The translations under genes and the position numbers were made by a program. The notes under the pieces were generated by a model. It searched no databases. It was not told the DNA's origin and saw only the letters and a program-made list of their open reading frames with translations. This document shows, piece after piece, positions 1 through 11,383 of a stretch of DNA of 62,276 bases (the first letter of the stretch is position 1; every line of letters starts with the position of its first letter). The stretch is from Thoreauomyces humboldtii (taxonomy: Eukaryota; Chytridiomycota; Chytridiomycetes; Spizellomycetales; Powellomycetaceae). Where the stretch lies: positions 1 through 62,276 of the forward strand of contig JADGJA010000039.1 of NCBI GenBank assembly GCA_027596035.1. Reading direction: 5' to 3'.

Positions 1-63
1 CCCCCGCACCACACAACCGCCAAGTACCGAACCTGACAAAAAACGCTCTGTTTTTCCTCGCAG

Positions 64-334
64 CGTTCCATTCTATCTCCTCTTCACGTCACTCAGCGGG
101 TTCGTCCTCGTGTTCGTCTATCTCCAGTTCTACGTCCCCATGAGGACGGGGAATAGGATCGATCTGACAAAGTGGGAGACGCAGGCTCGTCTCCCTGTCC
201 AGATCGCCACGGCCTTCGGAGCCGTAGGGGCCGTCTCGTCTTGCTTTATGCTGTGGCCGGCCTACGGATTCTTCACTCCCGTCGCCGTGTTCGTCTTCCT
301 CATGGGCGGGCTTTCCTTCATCGGTCTGTTCTAG
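64..334 (+). CDS. 3' end of a small multi-span membrane protein, TMEM128-like (partial)
   Basis: The last exon of a gene that begins left of the window. A splice acceptor (cctcgcag) ends at 63 and the reading frame then stays open to a TAG at 332-334, giving about 89 residues. Two hydrophobic stretches are visible: one in the first 20 or so residues after the acceptor, ending near FYVPMRTG, and a long C-terminal one that ends in GGLSFIGLF. Between them lies a short polar loop. The loop plus the pattern of Trp-Pro and Gly-Phe-x-Thr-Pro in the last segment resembles the C-terminus of the TMEM128 family of small ER membrane proteins. That assignment is from memory of the family pattern and is tentative. 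The 5' exons are not in the window. Confidence 0.45.
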
Positions 335-899
335 ACTCGACGCTTTCAGACGTTGGAGTTCGAGCACCTCGGGGCTTCCTGCTTTTATCGCCTGTTGGTC
401 GAACAGGTCGACGTGCTACCTCTCTTTATGAGCGAAAACCGGTGCCTCGATCCAACCGCGCCGCTTTTCGACCAACTTCTTCCATTACAGGGGCAGGTCT
501 CCCCTGTCACATCCTACTCTACAGATTCGATATCCCTGCCACATATACACGCACAACACACGCAACTACTCAACATACATCCCTCTCACTACCCTTCTAT
601 TCCCCATCGTGTTTCTGTTAACATTCGCAAAAGAAAGCTGCTTCCCGACTAATACATCCTGTCCGGACGGCGGCAAAAAGAGCAACGATCTCGCGTATGT
701 CGAGTGGATGGGCGTGAGGAGGGTATCTATTGTCGCTCGGGAGGGAAGCGGGCCACGCTCAGAAATGGAAAAATTACAGAGATAAAAAAGCGCAACATGA
801 GCGGAATGGGTAGAAACAGCAGAGAAAATGCCCGGATCACAATATCAGGGAGTGTAAAAAACGGGCTTTGATGCAAAAGGGAACCGGGCAAAGGGCGGC
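335..899. other. Intergenic, convergent 3' regions
   Basis: This stretch lies between the 3' ends of the membrane-protein gene and the phospholipase C gene, which converge here. Open frames in it have no recognisable protein pattern. I see no RNA gene. It probably holds the two 3' untranslated regions. Confidence 0.4.
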
Positions 900-3800
900 T
901 CACGGGAGGGGCGACGGCGGATCGGCGGAAGCCGAGGTAGAATTGCAGGTTCGGATCGGAGGGGTTACGACGGACAGGGGCGGCAGAAGAGGAACGACCG
1001 ATGTCTTCGCCGTGTCCCGTAACCCAGGCGCGGACATCGATTGCGATGGAACGAAGTTTGCGTGGATGAAAAGAGAGGAGAAGCGAATTAGGTCGCCCTT
1101 CCAGTTGTAGACCGGCACATGGCGATATCCTGCCCAGGAATGAAAGACGTCAGAGATTGTTTGACCCGTGAGGAATTTGTAAGCTTTTCTGTACCTGATT
1201 CGAGACTTTGGAGAGGAATCACGTAGGAGCCGATGTAGTCATTGGACAGTTTGACATCCATATCGAAGATGCAAAACCTAAACAAGCGTAAGTCACCTGC
1301 CCTGATTTAGAGAGGAAGCAGTCGGCAAACCTACCTGAGCAATGCTGTCTCAAGATCCGTTATTACGAACGTGAACTCCTCTTTCCACATGGGGTTAAAA
1401 CCTTTCGCGAGAAAACATCAGACCACTGACGTTGCATCGCTTCCCTCATCAAGATACTACCATTGTTGCTGATAGCGCGGGTCCGATACCGAGCGGCATC
1501 AGCTTCTCTCCCAACGATCTCGACCTCGACGAAAGGATCTATGACCGTGCCACCAGTGCTGTCCTTCGGTTTCGGAAGTTGCTGCCCGGATATGACCTGC
1601 AGGTGGCCGACGTCAGAGTCCAATATGAACTTGATTTACCAACACGCAAAAGCTTACCTGAAGTTTCAGCGTGACGGGCTCATGTCGCGGTTGCGACGAC
1701 AGTCCACGGAGTGCCGCAGGTTTGAGAACGTAACCGCTTCGACCGTTTAGCGAAAAGATGGCGTCGTTCAATTGCATCCCTCTGTCTGCGATAAAGGAAA
1801 AAAGATGAATCTCTCACAATGCCTCTCTGGGCTATCTGGCTCACGTACCATAGGTCTGGATGTTCATGGCCACCATCTGGGCACCTACCGCCCAATGCGG
1901 AGCTGGATCGTAATTGGAAGACGTGACGCGGATTCCGGCGGGATAGATTCGCGTGAGCCACCGCGAAGTGTGCTTGATGTACTCTTGTCGATGTCTTTGG
2001 AGTAAAGACAGCGACTTCTTTTCCGAAAGCGAGCACATGAAGTCAAATGAAAACTTTTCTGCAATCCCGGGTAATCGCTGTTCAGAACGTGTCCGCCAGA
2101 ATCAAGTAAGTGTGGCGGGATTACCGTTGGCATGAGCAAAAGTCTGGAAGTGGACACCTTTGCAGTACACCAAGAGCTCGGATAATGGTTTGGCGACCAT
2201 GTATTTGCGGGCCATCTTTGGTGAGGACCGTGTGCGTGCAAGGGCCAGGTCCTCATCAGAATATCGTCGTTGCGTAAGTTGATCGGCCTCTTCGCTGAAA
2301 GATCCGACCATTCTTCGGGAGGTTGGCCGAGGAATGGAGGGCGTCGTTCCGGCAGGAGAAATCTCTGTGAGGCTTGCTGCATGATGCAATGATGCTGAAA
2401 ACATCGTTGGATAAGTATCTGGATTGTAAGACCCACGTGCACAGCTGGAAAGACCACAAACCTTCGTCTTCGTCTTCGGTTTCGTACTCCGCTTCGTCGT
2501 CACCTGCCCCACCTGCCAATATCTTTCCCTTGATGATGATCTTGTTTTTAAGGGCTTCAGGAGACGGCAATTCGGTCTCGTGCTCCGCTAGTGATCTTCT
2601 TAGGAGGAGTTCTCCGAGGTGCTCCCGCAGTACATTCGCCATCACAGCTTGCTGCTCGATTCCACAATGTGACTCGAGCGACAGGGTCAGAGGATACGGT
2701 GAGGCCACGAAAGCATACTTTGCGATCGCCTCTATCACGTCCTTGAAAAGGAGCTTTCCTACACTAAAGCGATGTGAATATTGAAGTTCCCGCTGCTAAA
2801 AACATAAGAACCTCTTACGCACAGAGTACGGCCATGATAGATTACAGGATGGCCATTGGGACCGTCATAACAATCAACTGGAAGAAGGCCACGTACATGA
2901 GAGGAGGCAACTGGACACGTGGAGGCGCGAGCTTGTTACGTACGTTCGACACAACGGAACCCTCGTTGCAAAGCTCGGATATAGCCTTCGACAGAGCTTT
3001 CTCCCGCCAGCTGGTCCTTAAGAAGATATCTAACGTGCAGATCAGCCTAGGAATGCTAGACTGATGTGAGCCATGTCGCACATACGTATTATGCGATGTG
3101 TTGATGTAGTAATCTGTGAGGGGACGGGTCATGTCCTGAAATACGGACGAATGGATCTTTTTGAAGTTGGAATTGGTCGAGGACAACAGGAAAGCCGAAA
3201 AATGATCGATGCTCATTTGGCCTCCGTCAGGGGCAGCATACTTGCGGTATACGTCGGCACAGCGCTCATCCGTCCATTCGTTCTGCAATGACAGTAGGAG
3301 TTCAGCACCGCTGATCAAAGAGACCGGTCATAAGTGAACGCACCCGCTGGGTATTGAGCACAAAGTTCCGAAATTCGTCAAATGTGAGGACGGGGCCTCG
3401 AGCAACGGAGAGACTGGAGAAGAGCTCGCTGATCTCGGGTCGAAAGCGGAGGCCACGGTAAAATCTCTCGAACGCGGTGAAGGTCAGACTACCAAACCTC
3501 CCTATGTCCGCATTCTATCAAGGACCATTCTTGCTTCAGAATATTGTTAAATGTCAGCGAGCATTTGAACAACTTTTACCTTAAAGGCGCTCTTGACCTC
3601 GCTTTTGGATAACCGGATGTTGAGCTTCTTCATGAGCTCGGTAACTTCATCCAAATCCAACTTTCCGTCACCCGTGGTGTCCGCTTCATTCCACTGCTTC
3701 CTAAGCCAAGCTCCCATGCTCTGGTCAAGACGAGCCGGATCTCCCCCAGAGATGTCCGTCTGGCCGATGAGCATGTGCAGACCCGATATCCATAAAGCGC

Positions 3801-4546
3801 ATTCCTCCCGGGACGGTGCAACTGCATGAGGAAAAGTCGGGGGTGAGTTCTGCGCGCATCGTCAGGCCGAGCATTCATCTTTCGCCCCCTTACCGAGGTT
3901 GAGCATTTTGTACTCCCCGGAGACCACATAAATCACCGAGAAGGCTTTGTCTTGGAACTCTGGACGCTTGCCATGCATCTCGAATCCCTTCGTATTCTGC
4001 CCTAAACGGATCTCCCGGATGGCGTGGATGTCCACTATTTCAGAAAGCCAAAGGTGTCTTCATCAGCGACTTTGACCATTGGATAGGTTGCCTATTCTGA
4101 CTGTATCATCCCCCACCGGCTCGAAGATTTGACTTCTTTTTCTTCGACTCCCAAAATATTTGCAGAGACAGCAGGTCCACCCGGATAACGCGTTCCGCAG
4201 GTCGCGAAGACCCTTTCGATGGGTACTTCAGCATTCGAGTCCCTCGAGTCAGAACACTCTCCAACTGTCGTGGGTCGGCTGGGGGGGAAGGAGCGGGAAG
4301 CGAGGTACCGCGTAACGTGGAATTGCTGGGTTCGAATGTCATTCCAGATGCAGCCAGGGCCGTAGTGAGCGCGGGGACAGCTGAGGCGGGATCAGGGAGT
4401 GGGCATTCGGTTGCTGTCAGTCCATCCGAGCCCAACGACCGTATTGTTGGACTGGTGGATGCCGTGACGTCGGTCGGCGTCGGCACTTCGGTGGGTAGGT
4501 TTGCTGACATCCTGCTCCTAGAGTCCATCGACCAAGCAAGGACCAA
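900..4546 (-). CDS. PLC1: Phosphoinositide-specific phospholipase C (delta/Plc1 type)
   Basis: Hydrolyses PtdIns(4,5)P2 to diacylglycerol and inositol trisphosphate at the membrane. The gene has many exons. In order from the start at 4546: a Ser/Thr/Pro-rich N-terminus; a PH-like segment near 4060-3900 ([21 protein letters not shown]); EF-hand motifs near 3770-3580 ([12 protein letters not shown]); the X domain at 3110-2560; an acidic linker; the Y domain at 2060-1840 ([23 protein letters not shown]); a C2 domain at 1625-1090. Both X-domain catalytic histidines are present: YINTSHNTY just before an intron, and VIYHGRTLC about 50 codons later. The last intron (gtacag...gggcag, about 1190-1131) joins LESG to [12 protein letters not shown], the usual end of the C2 core, followed by a non-conserved tail. 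The first ATG ([11 protein letters not shown]) is chosen as start, but an internal Met is possible. Family identity is certain; exact splice sites are by eye. Confidence 0.9.
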
Positions 4547-5324
4547 GCAAAGCGTCCTTAACTGACGTAGACGTCGCTATGAAGTTGGTTCTCAGAACAC
4601 TCCCTAAAATTCAGTGCGCTTCGCTTGTGGTTGCTGGATGAGCTGCGACGCGATCTTGGGGCAAGCATGTGCCACGTCCACGGTTCCAAAGAGTCAACTG
4701 CTGGATCTAAGATAGCGGTCGCGATCGCGGTCGCTTGCAGGTATACTTTCCAAGCGTAGCTGAAGGCGGGCGGTTGGTTTGCTGGTTTGCTGCAAGATGG
4801 CGCGGATAGCTGTGGTGGGTCAGTTTGGGAGTGTTGTGCACCACAACTTGGGCCAACAAACCGAGCGACGGGAAGCTTTCTACATTTTCGACACCGGGAA
4901 CACTTTGCAAGCTGATAGTTTCTTGCGGCTCCGTTCCACTTTTGCACTGGGAGCAACTGGACTCGTTACTGGAGGCATGCGCCGCGTAAGGCGAAGCGCT
5001 CAACCTTTGTACTGTACATCCACCATTGCATATATCTGTTCATATCGTTCACGGCGAAATTGTGTTGGGTTGAGCAACTGGACGGGCCATCAGCTTATGC
5101 CTCGCTCTTCTTTTCGAAAAGCCAAGGCCAAAGCGCATTGCAAGTTTCAAACAAAGGGTCGCGGAATCGGGCTCGACCCAGCGCACAGGCAACATGACAA
5201 TTTTCAAAGAATGAAATTGACTATATACAAGCCCAGTACGCCGAGGGCGTAAGAGACGACGAGTGTACGATGTAGAAGGGGTACGCCACTATAAAGAACT
5301 AAGCTACATGTCCAGCTAAACTAA
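4547..5324. other. Intergenic region, no gene recognised
   Basis: Lies upstream of the PLC gene and downstream of the membrane-protein gene, both on the minus strand. Short overlapping open frames occur on both strands, but none has a recognisable domain or convincing splice structure. It presumably holds the PLC promoter and the 3' untranslated region of the neighbour. Confidence 0.4.
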
Positions 5325-7062
5325 CTACATGTTCATCGACCACCCTACGCCAAGTTGCGAAGGATACTGTCCGGTCGAAGGTAATGCGGCGGCTGCACTA
5401 GACAGACCGACAGCAGCGGAGGAGCTCATAGAAAACTTCAGGTCATCGTCCTGCAGTCGAACACTCCTGGCCCTTCCATGACCTTTGCCGGTCTCCCTCA
5501 CCCTCGTGTCGCCATGCGACAGCTCCACGAGAAGCTTGGGAGAGGCATTGTTGCTCACGTCCGTGTCCGTGGACGCGACCGACATCCTCAAGGGAGAAGA
5601 CTCCCAGGTCCGGTTGTTGTAAGCCAGTGTCGGGAGGGAAGGAGTCGAGTCGGATGAGACTGACGATCGAAGGGACGACGTCGTGGAGGATGCCCAGGAG
5701 GCACCGGGTGGGACGATGGACTCGTTGGAGCGGAATCGGATCAGACGAGATTCTCGAGACATGGTCTGATGGACGAGTCCTTGGACCTGCTGCTGGGTCT
5801 GTCGTCGATCGCGGTCGCCGACGTCTCGCACTGTCGATGCCGAGGAGGAGGACGAGTAGCGAGCCAGGAGACGCGTCATGGAGACTCGCGAGCTGGTGTC
5901 GCTCGTGAGCGACGGTGATCCTCGGGGAAAGGACATAAAGGTGGACGCATCTGACGATCGAGAGAGCTGGGTGGGGATGGACATGAACGTTGACATGGTG
6001 TTGCCGCTGTTGCTCAGGTACGCGGAAGGCGACAGGACGTCGGAGTAGATGGGCGTTCCCATGTCGTACTGGATCGAATCGGTGGGTCGGGTCGAAGCGG
6101 TCAACGGCGATGTCAGTCGAAATATGTCGGCGAAAGGATCGGTTCCGACAGGTTGAAGGGTGGGCATCTGGGTCATGGCAGTCTCCGGCCTAGAGAGGGA
6201 CAAGTAGGCGATATTTTGTTGATCTAAGGGAAGAGAACTGGGCGCCGAGCTTGACGGTTCACTAAGACGTGCAAACGAGCCACAGTTCAGCGCATCTTTG
6301 GCTCCAAGAGTCGGCACAGTTGCACGCGAGAGAAATGCTGGCTTAAACCACGCAGAAGGACCACGTCCTTCGGATCCCGGCTCAGAAGATGTCGGCAGCA
6401 GCCGACCGTTCTTTTTGGTTGCCGCGCGACGGCGAGCCATCACCGTCACAACTCCGACAGCAACGACAGCTGCTCCTCCGAGGGAAGCAACAATGGCTGT
6501 CACGGGGGAGCTCTTGCTGGTTCCATTGGTACTGCTTTCCCCAGAAGAGGACACCGCCGGGGCAGTGCTCACCCCACCCGATGAAGTAGCACCAGAGGCA
6601 GGCTTCGAGGTGGTCTGCGAGCTGCCAGCAGCCACGACCGGCGCGGAGGGAGAGTTGGCGAGGAGGCGAATGGGGGCAGTCGCAGATGGCAGAATGGTGT
6701 TGGAATTGTCGATCGTGGTCGCCAAGGGAAGAAAGGATGGACGGGGGAAAATGGTAGTCCCGGCTTGGGCGGAGTCCGGCATACATTGCGCCATAGGACA
6801 TGCGGTGCACGTCTGTCGGCTATTGAACAAGCAAACCTGAGAAACACCAAGAAGTGAGCACTCTAGAGACTGCTTCTTTTCACGTTGAGAGTCTCCTTCC
6901 TACCTCGCCCGCTGTACAAGCAGTATCGCACGTTGCCACCATGCTGCATGACACGCACACTGCCTGAACCGACATGGGCAGTACGGCAAGCAGGCAGAGC
7001 ACCGCCCAAGCCAAGACCGCCAGCGGTCTTCGAGGCTGCTTCCTCAACCGCCCCAAGCTCAT
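5325..7062 (-). CDS. Secretory single-pass membrane protein with Cys-rich and Ser/Thr-rich ectodomain
   Basis: Two exons: 7062-6904 (53 codons) and 6836-5325, joined by an intron with gtagga...ctcag ends, giving 556 residues. Exon 1 encodes a classical signal peptide: basic RLRKQPRR, then a hydrophobic core ending at SVQA. A short Cys-rich region follows that continues across the splice (CVSCS, CDTAC, QTCTACPMAQC). Next comes a Ser/Thr/Ala-rich stretch likely to be O-glycosylated, and one transmembrane helix (residues about 175-195, VTAIVASLGGAAVVAVGV) followed by basic RRRAATKK. The cytoplasmic tail of about 350 residues is Ser/Pro-rich and disordered. The layout resembles fungal cell-wall sensors of the Wsc/Mid2 type, but no WSC domain is visible, so the sensor role is inference from architecture only. 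Confidence 0.75.
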
Positions 7063-7642
7063 ACTGGACGAGGCCGAGCTCTGCTGGATCGCGTATAGCA
7101 ATGGGTGGTTGCTGAAGAATAGGATATCTGCGAGCCTTCGTCGTGTTCTTCGACTATCGTTCGTATTGCTAAGAATCGTTCGGTGTGTTTTGTGAGAGGG
7201 AAGGTTTTCGGATACTATGTCGAGCACCTTGTTGGGGAATAGGTTTGACGGCTGAGAAGCAGCTGAACTGGAGGAAAAAAGGAACGAACGGACCAAGGTG
7301 GCACTGGTGAGGAAACCTTTCTTTCGAATGGCGTTTCACTGGTTGAACCATCTCTATCCATCAGTTCTTGGAGAAGCCGGGGATCGGGGAAGAGCCGGAA
7401 ACGGAAGGGGTGAGCCAGAGTCGCATTGTTGGCGGCAAGCGGGGGAGACGAGTCGGGGGGCTCGTTTCAAATGAAGAGGAGCTCCCCGTTTCATTGGTGC
7501 TCGCTGCTGCTCATGGCGCTGGAACCCTTTGGACAGCGGTGGACTCCGACGGAACAAGGAGGCAGGGGGGAGGCGGTGCAATTCATTTCGTCTTACATCT
7601 TACATTTCGTCTAACGTTTCTCACCGTTCGTTCGACCACCGA
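7063..7642. promoter_or_regulatory. Shared upstream region of a divergent gene pair
   Basis: The Cys-rich membrane-protein gene (minus) and the SET-domain gene (plus) start at opposite ends of this 580-base stretch. No coding exon is recognisable in it. A bidirectional promoter is inferred only from gene orientation; no specific factor site was identified. Confidence 0.35.
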
Positions 7643-8280
7643 ATGACGAAGACAACATTGATGGACTCTCGCTCTGCTCCAAGCAGCCGGCCAAAGAACT
7701 GGCCATCCGAACTACGCTATCTTTCCATATACGAATGGTCTCCTACCGTCCCAAAAGCAGTTCGAGCGTTTTACGTACCTTCAATGTGGCCATTCCCTCC
7801 GTCCTCTCTCGACCCTTCCACACCGCCAATATCGCACACACCCTTTCCCGTGAAAGCGCGAACGTCAAACTTGTCAAAGACAGTATCGATCAAACCCATC
7901 AGCAACCCGTCACATCCAGCCCACAACCAACACGGATTGTATGCAGCCGGAAACCCGCTCCGAGGTCCCATGTCTTGGATTACATTGGACAGGTGCATGA
8001 CCAGACCACCGCTTCTCAGACATCCGATTACATTCTATCCTTCGACCGGGTCACTGGACTCTCCGTGGATGCCGCCATGGCTGGGAACGAGGGACGGTTC
8101 ATCAATGACTTTCGAGGCGGTGTGGCGGACCGTCCCAACGTCGAGTTCGAGCCTTATCGGGATGAGAGGACGGGGGAGGTCAGGATGGGTGTGTGGGTGT
8201 TGCAGAAGGCCATCCGAAAAGGGGAGGAGCTCTGCATCAGCTACGGAAAAGGTTTCTGGAAGGAGCGGGGTCTTATATGA
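7643..8280 (+). CDS. SET-domain protein, with an apparent one-base frameshift
   Basis: A small SET-domain methyltransferase-like protein, about 212 residues if read across a frame change. The C-terminal part is in the frame ending at 8280 and carries HVLDYIGQVH, the GNEGRFINDFRG segment (the RFxNH-like cofactor motif in its N-D variant), RPNVEF and KGEELCISYGKGFW. The expected N-terminal half of the SET fold (VSIKPISNPSHPAHNQHGLYAA) lies just upstream in a different frame that opens at the ATG at 7643. The two halves abut at the CC at 7947-7948. One additional C there would join them without loss (YAA-RKPAPRSH). The substrate cannot be told: small stand-alone SET proteins methylate histones or other proteins. 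An alternative is that translation starts at the in-frame ATG at 7735 and the SET core is truncated, which I consider less likely. Confidence 0.7.
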
Positions 8281-8592
8281 TACGCAGTGGTGCATGATCA
8301 TCTTCTCCCTCCCTCATATCGAAAAGCTTGAGGTGACTCTAGCTTGATTCCGTCCTTTTCCCGTACCCTCAAGTTTGCCCATCGTCAGGTGCATGACGAC
8401 CTTGGAAATGTCCGAAAATGTCCGAAGGTGCGGGTGACGGTCCTTTCCCCTTTGGTGACGGTTCTTTCCCGGGCACTCGTGCGCACATGACAAGAGCATA
8501 GCTTGAGGACTGCGTTGCCGACCGCCAATACGCGACACTAGGATTGCCTTATCCATACATTCCCGGTGTTCCCCCTGTTCGGTCGGAACAAA
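8281..8592. other. Intergenic region, no gene recognised
   Basis: Between two plus-strand genes: the 3' side of the SET gene and the 5' side of the Ase1 gene. No open frame with a recognisable pattern and no RNA gene seen. Confidence 0.35.
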
Positions 8593-10784
8593 ATGCTGGT
8601 AACAATAACGTGCGTATGTGTTTTCGTCAGCCACGGCCCTCACACTGACATGTCTGTCCTTCACTCCAGGCCACCTCCAGCTATATTCCTACCGTCAGTG
8701 ATGCGGCCACTTTTGCATTACCTCCAGTGGGACCTGTTGCGACCGGCCGTCAAGCCGAACTCTCAAGTCTCCTCGCTGCAGCTTCTGATCGGCTTTGCGA
8801 GCTGACACGACTGTTTCTGGACGCCCCGGAAGAGTCAGACGAGGCTTACTCGTAAGCGAACGCGGTCTTGAGTCGAGATTCTCATCTCTGACAAAGTACT
8901 GCACTTCATAGGCAGCTGCTCCAAACGAGAGTGGAAAGTGTTCGGGTATGTGAGGAAGCGGTGATGCGTCATGAACTCCTCTGATTTATTTCCGATCACA
9001 GGCATTCCTAGATCCACTAGAGTCTGCGGTTCTGACCGGCCAGGCAATAGAGCGGCAGATTGGGGCTGAATGTTTTGAGCTGGAGGTGCGCCATTCAATA
9101 GCATGCATGCATGCATGCAATGTCACCGCCCGACGTGCTGATGAACTTGTCCGCTGGCAGTCGTCGATACATGAAAAGAGTCAAATACTGGGAGAACCGC
9201 GTGATGAACTACCTTCTTCCTCCTCCTTCTTCGCTCGGCGCAGCCAGCTTTCTGCGATGACAGCGCAATTGGAGGAAACCATCGCTGAAAGGACTGCAAG
9301 GCTCAACGAGCTGCGGGCGCGTTGGGAAGAGCTAAGGAGCAACCTCGGGGATCTTGATGAATCCGAGTTTGCAATGGTGTGTGGGCTGGAGGCTCCTGCA
9401 CGACCTGCATCTATGCATCTGGCTGACTGCCTCGTTCATGCAGCCTTCTCAGGGGCTTTCGTTACGAGCATTGGACGCTACCATGCAGATCGTTCGAGCT
9501 CTCGAAGATGAGAGAGCGCAGCGGATCCTCACTGCCACCGCTGCTGTCTCTGACTTGCGCGAGCTCTGCCGAGAACTAAAGCGTCCGGTACCCGATAGTG
9601 CTACTTCAGCGTTGGGACTTTCCACTAGCCAGTGTCTGGACGTCATTTGTAGCCACGCTCTTTGGGAAAACTCGGCGGCTCCCATCGCACCCACGCGAGC
9701 CTTGATTCACAGCATCAAAACCGCCCATCAACAAGTGAAAGAGGAATACGAAGCTCTCATGGCTCAGGTGGATGCTGCTATCAAAGAAATCACAGTAGCA
9801 TGGGACCAACTCGATGTCCCGGAAGTCGAACGTCGTACGCTTCCACGCGATCTCGACCTCCTCGACGAGTACAAGCAGGTAGCCTTCGAGCTCAACGCAC
9901 GCTGGCGTGTCAAGATGGAGAAGGCTGTCGACGAACTTTACGCCCGCCTCAAGATCCTGTGGGATCGATGCCATCTCGCAGAGACGGAACGCGACACCCA
10001 CGGATATGACGCGGCCCTTCCCCAGAACGCACCCCAACCAACCTTTTACACGCCTGCCACCTTGGACGCCATCACGGCCGAGGTAGAACGACTAGAAGCT
10101 CGTTACGAGCGGTTTCGAGAGATCTACGCCATGCTGGAGGCAAGAGAGAATCTCGTGACGAGGATGGTGGCGTTCGAGAAGACGGCCTCGGATCCAGCTC
10201 GACTCTTTCGTCCGTCTTTTCAGTTGATGGAAGAGGATCGATACAGAAAATCAGCATACCCGAACCTCCTCAAGGCGGAGCAGGGCATCCGCGACGCCGT
10301 GACGAAAGTCGAGTCAGCCTATCCCGACGCCGGGACCGTGATGTGGAACGGTGAACCGGTGAAAGAGTTTCTGAAACGAGAGGCGGAAGGTCGGTTCGTG
10401 AACGCCACCGTCTTCGTCCTGGACGGGACGAGTCACGGAGCTGGAAAACCTTCCTCCAAGATGCTAGAGAAACGGACGGTTGCTAATGCCGGGGCAAGAT
10501 CGGCCATGTCACCTCAACATCAAAAGCAGCATCGACGCGCCAGTCCGGCTGCTGCTGCTGAACCCGCCTTTCACACCCCGCTTCGGATCCCATCGTCATC
10601 CCAGTCGGCAAAGTACAGGACGCTGACGCCTCCGTCTGCTTGCTTGAACTCCCCCGGCCACACGTCGCCTCCTCTAGCTGCAGGTCGGTCTGGTGTTGCC
10701 AATGCGACTGCGGCGCGGGGAGCACCACGGCTCCCGAGATCGAGACCGACGTCGGCGAGATCTCCGGACAAGAACATTTTGTAG
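8593..10784 (+). CDS. ASE1: Microtubule-bundling protein of the MAP65/Ase1/PRC1 family
   Basis: Cross-links antiparallel microtubules in the spindle midzone and supports cytokinesis. Several small 5' exons are followed by one large exon from about 9442 to the TAG at 10784. The N-terminal exons encode heptad-rich helices (from 8670, TVSDAATFALPPVG then LAAASDRLCELTRLF; from about 9257, MTAQLEETIAERTARL). The large exon contains the spectrin-like microtubule-binding region with family hallmarks: LKILWDRCHLAETER, FEKTASDPARLF, SFQLMEEDRYRK and PNLLKAEQGI. The C-terminal 130 or so residues are Ser/Pro/Ala-rich and basic, as usual for the regulated tail. The start at 8593 (Met-Leu, then a gtaaca donor) is the best candidate because a stop lies in frame just upstream of the next exon, but it is uncertain. 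One intron carries a GCAT microsatellite. Confidence 0.85.
9101..9119. repeat. GCAT tetranucleotide microsatellite
   Basis: Almost five tandem units of GCAT inside an intron of the Ase1 gene. It is palindromic, so it reads the same on both strands. Confidence 0.9.
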
Positions 10785-11383
10785 GATAGTTATTATGGCG
10801 CGGACGCTTAACATTAGTTATTGGACTTCTTTTTTAACTTTTAATCGACTAGAAAGAGAGGACGATAGGATATGCACTCATGGCATTCTCATAAGCTATG
10901 CCAATTGCTCGCTCGACCTTTCGTACATTGGGTTATTTTAATCGAATGGTGGGAGAAGTTGCAATAAGCTCCAGAGCTATTAAAATATACATATATGGGA
11001 AAGGTTGCCAGTGGTATGCGGACCCTTGCGGCGCAAAATCAGTAAGGACACACACACAGGTGTCGGCCACTCCCCATCGATCGAACTATTGGTGACCGCA
11101 TTCGGCAGAGAGCGTGTTGTGTTATGGTGCGATGTTTCCAGCTTGGCGGATGAGAATTGGGGCGGTTCGGAAGTGTACCGCCATACAGGTTCCCATGACC
11201 GGTTACATTGGATCTGGGATATGGCACGCAGGTGCGCCCGGCGGTCAGAGCTTTGCGAGGACTTCGCGGGCCACCTTCGCATCGCCGAACGACGTTGACC
11301 AGCGACGTGTACCCAACAGCGGCGGGTAAGATTTCGCTGTCGTGTGGTTCCAGCGCGAGGAAGGTCTCTCAGATGCCCGGAAA
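10785..11383. other. Intergenic, convergent 3' regions
   Basis: The Ase1 gene and the unrecognised minus-strand gene at 11384-12214 converge here. Stretches rich in A and T occur near 10800-11000, as expected for 3' untranslated regions. No gene recognised. Confidence 0.35.

Noticed and set aside
7735..8280. SET gene starting at the ATG at 7735
   Set aside because: The first 70 codons in that frame have no SET pattern, while the overlapping frame from 7643 does; a frameshift explains the data better.
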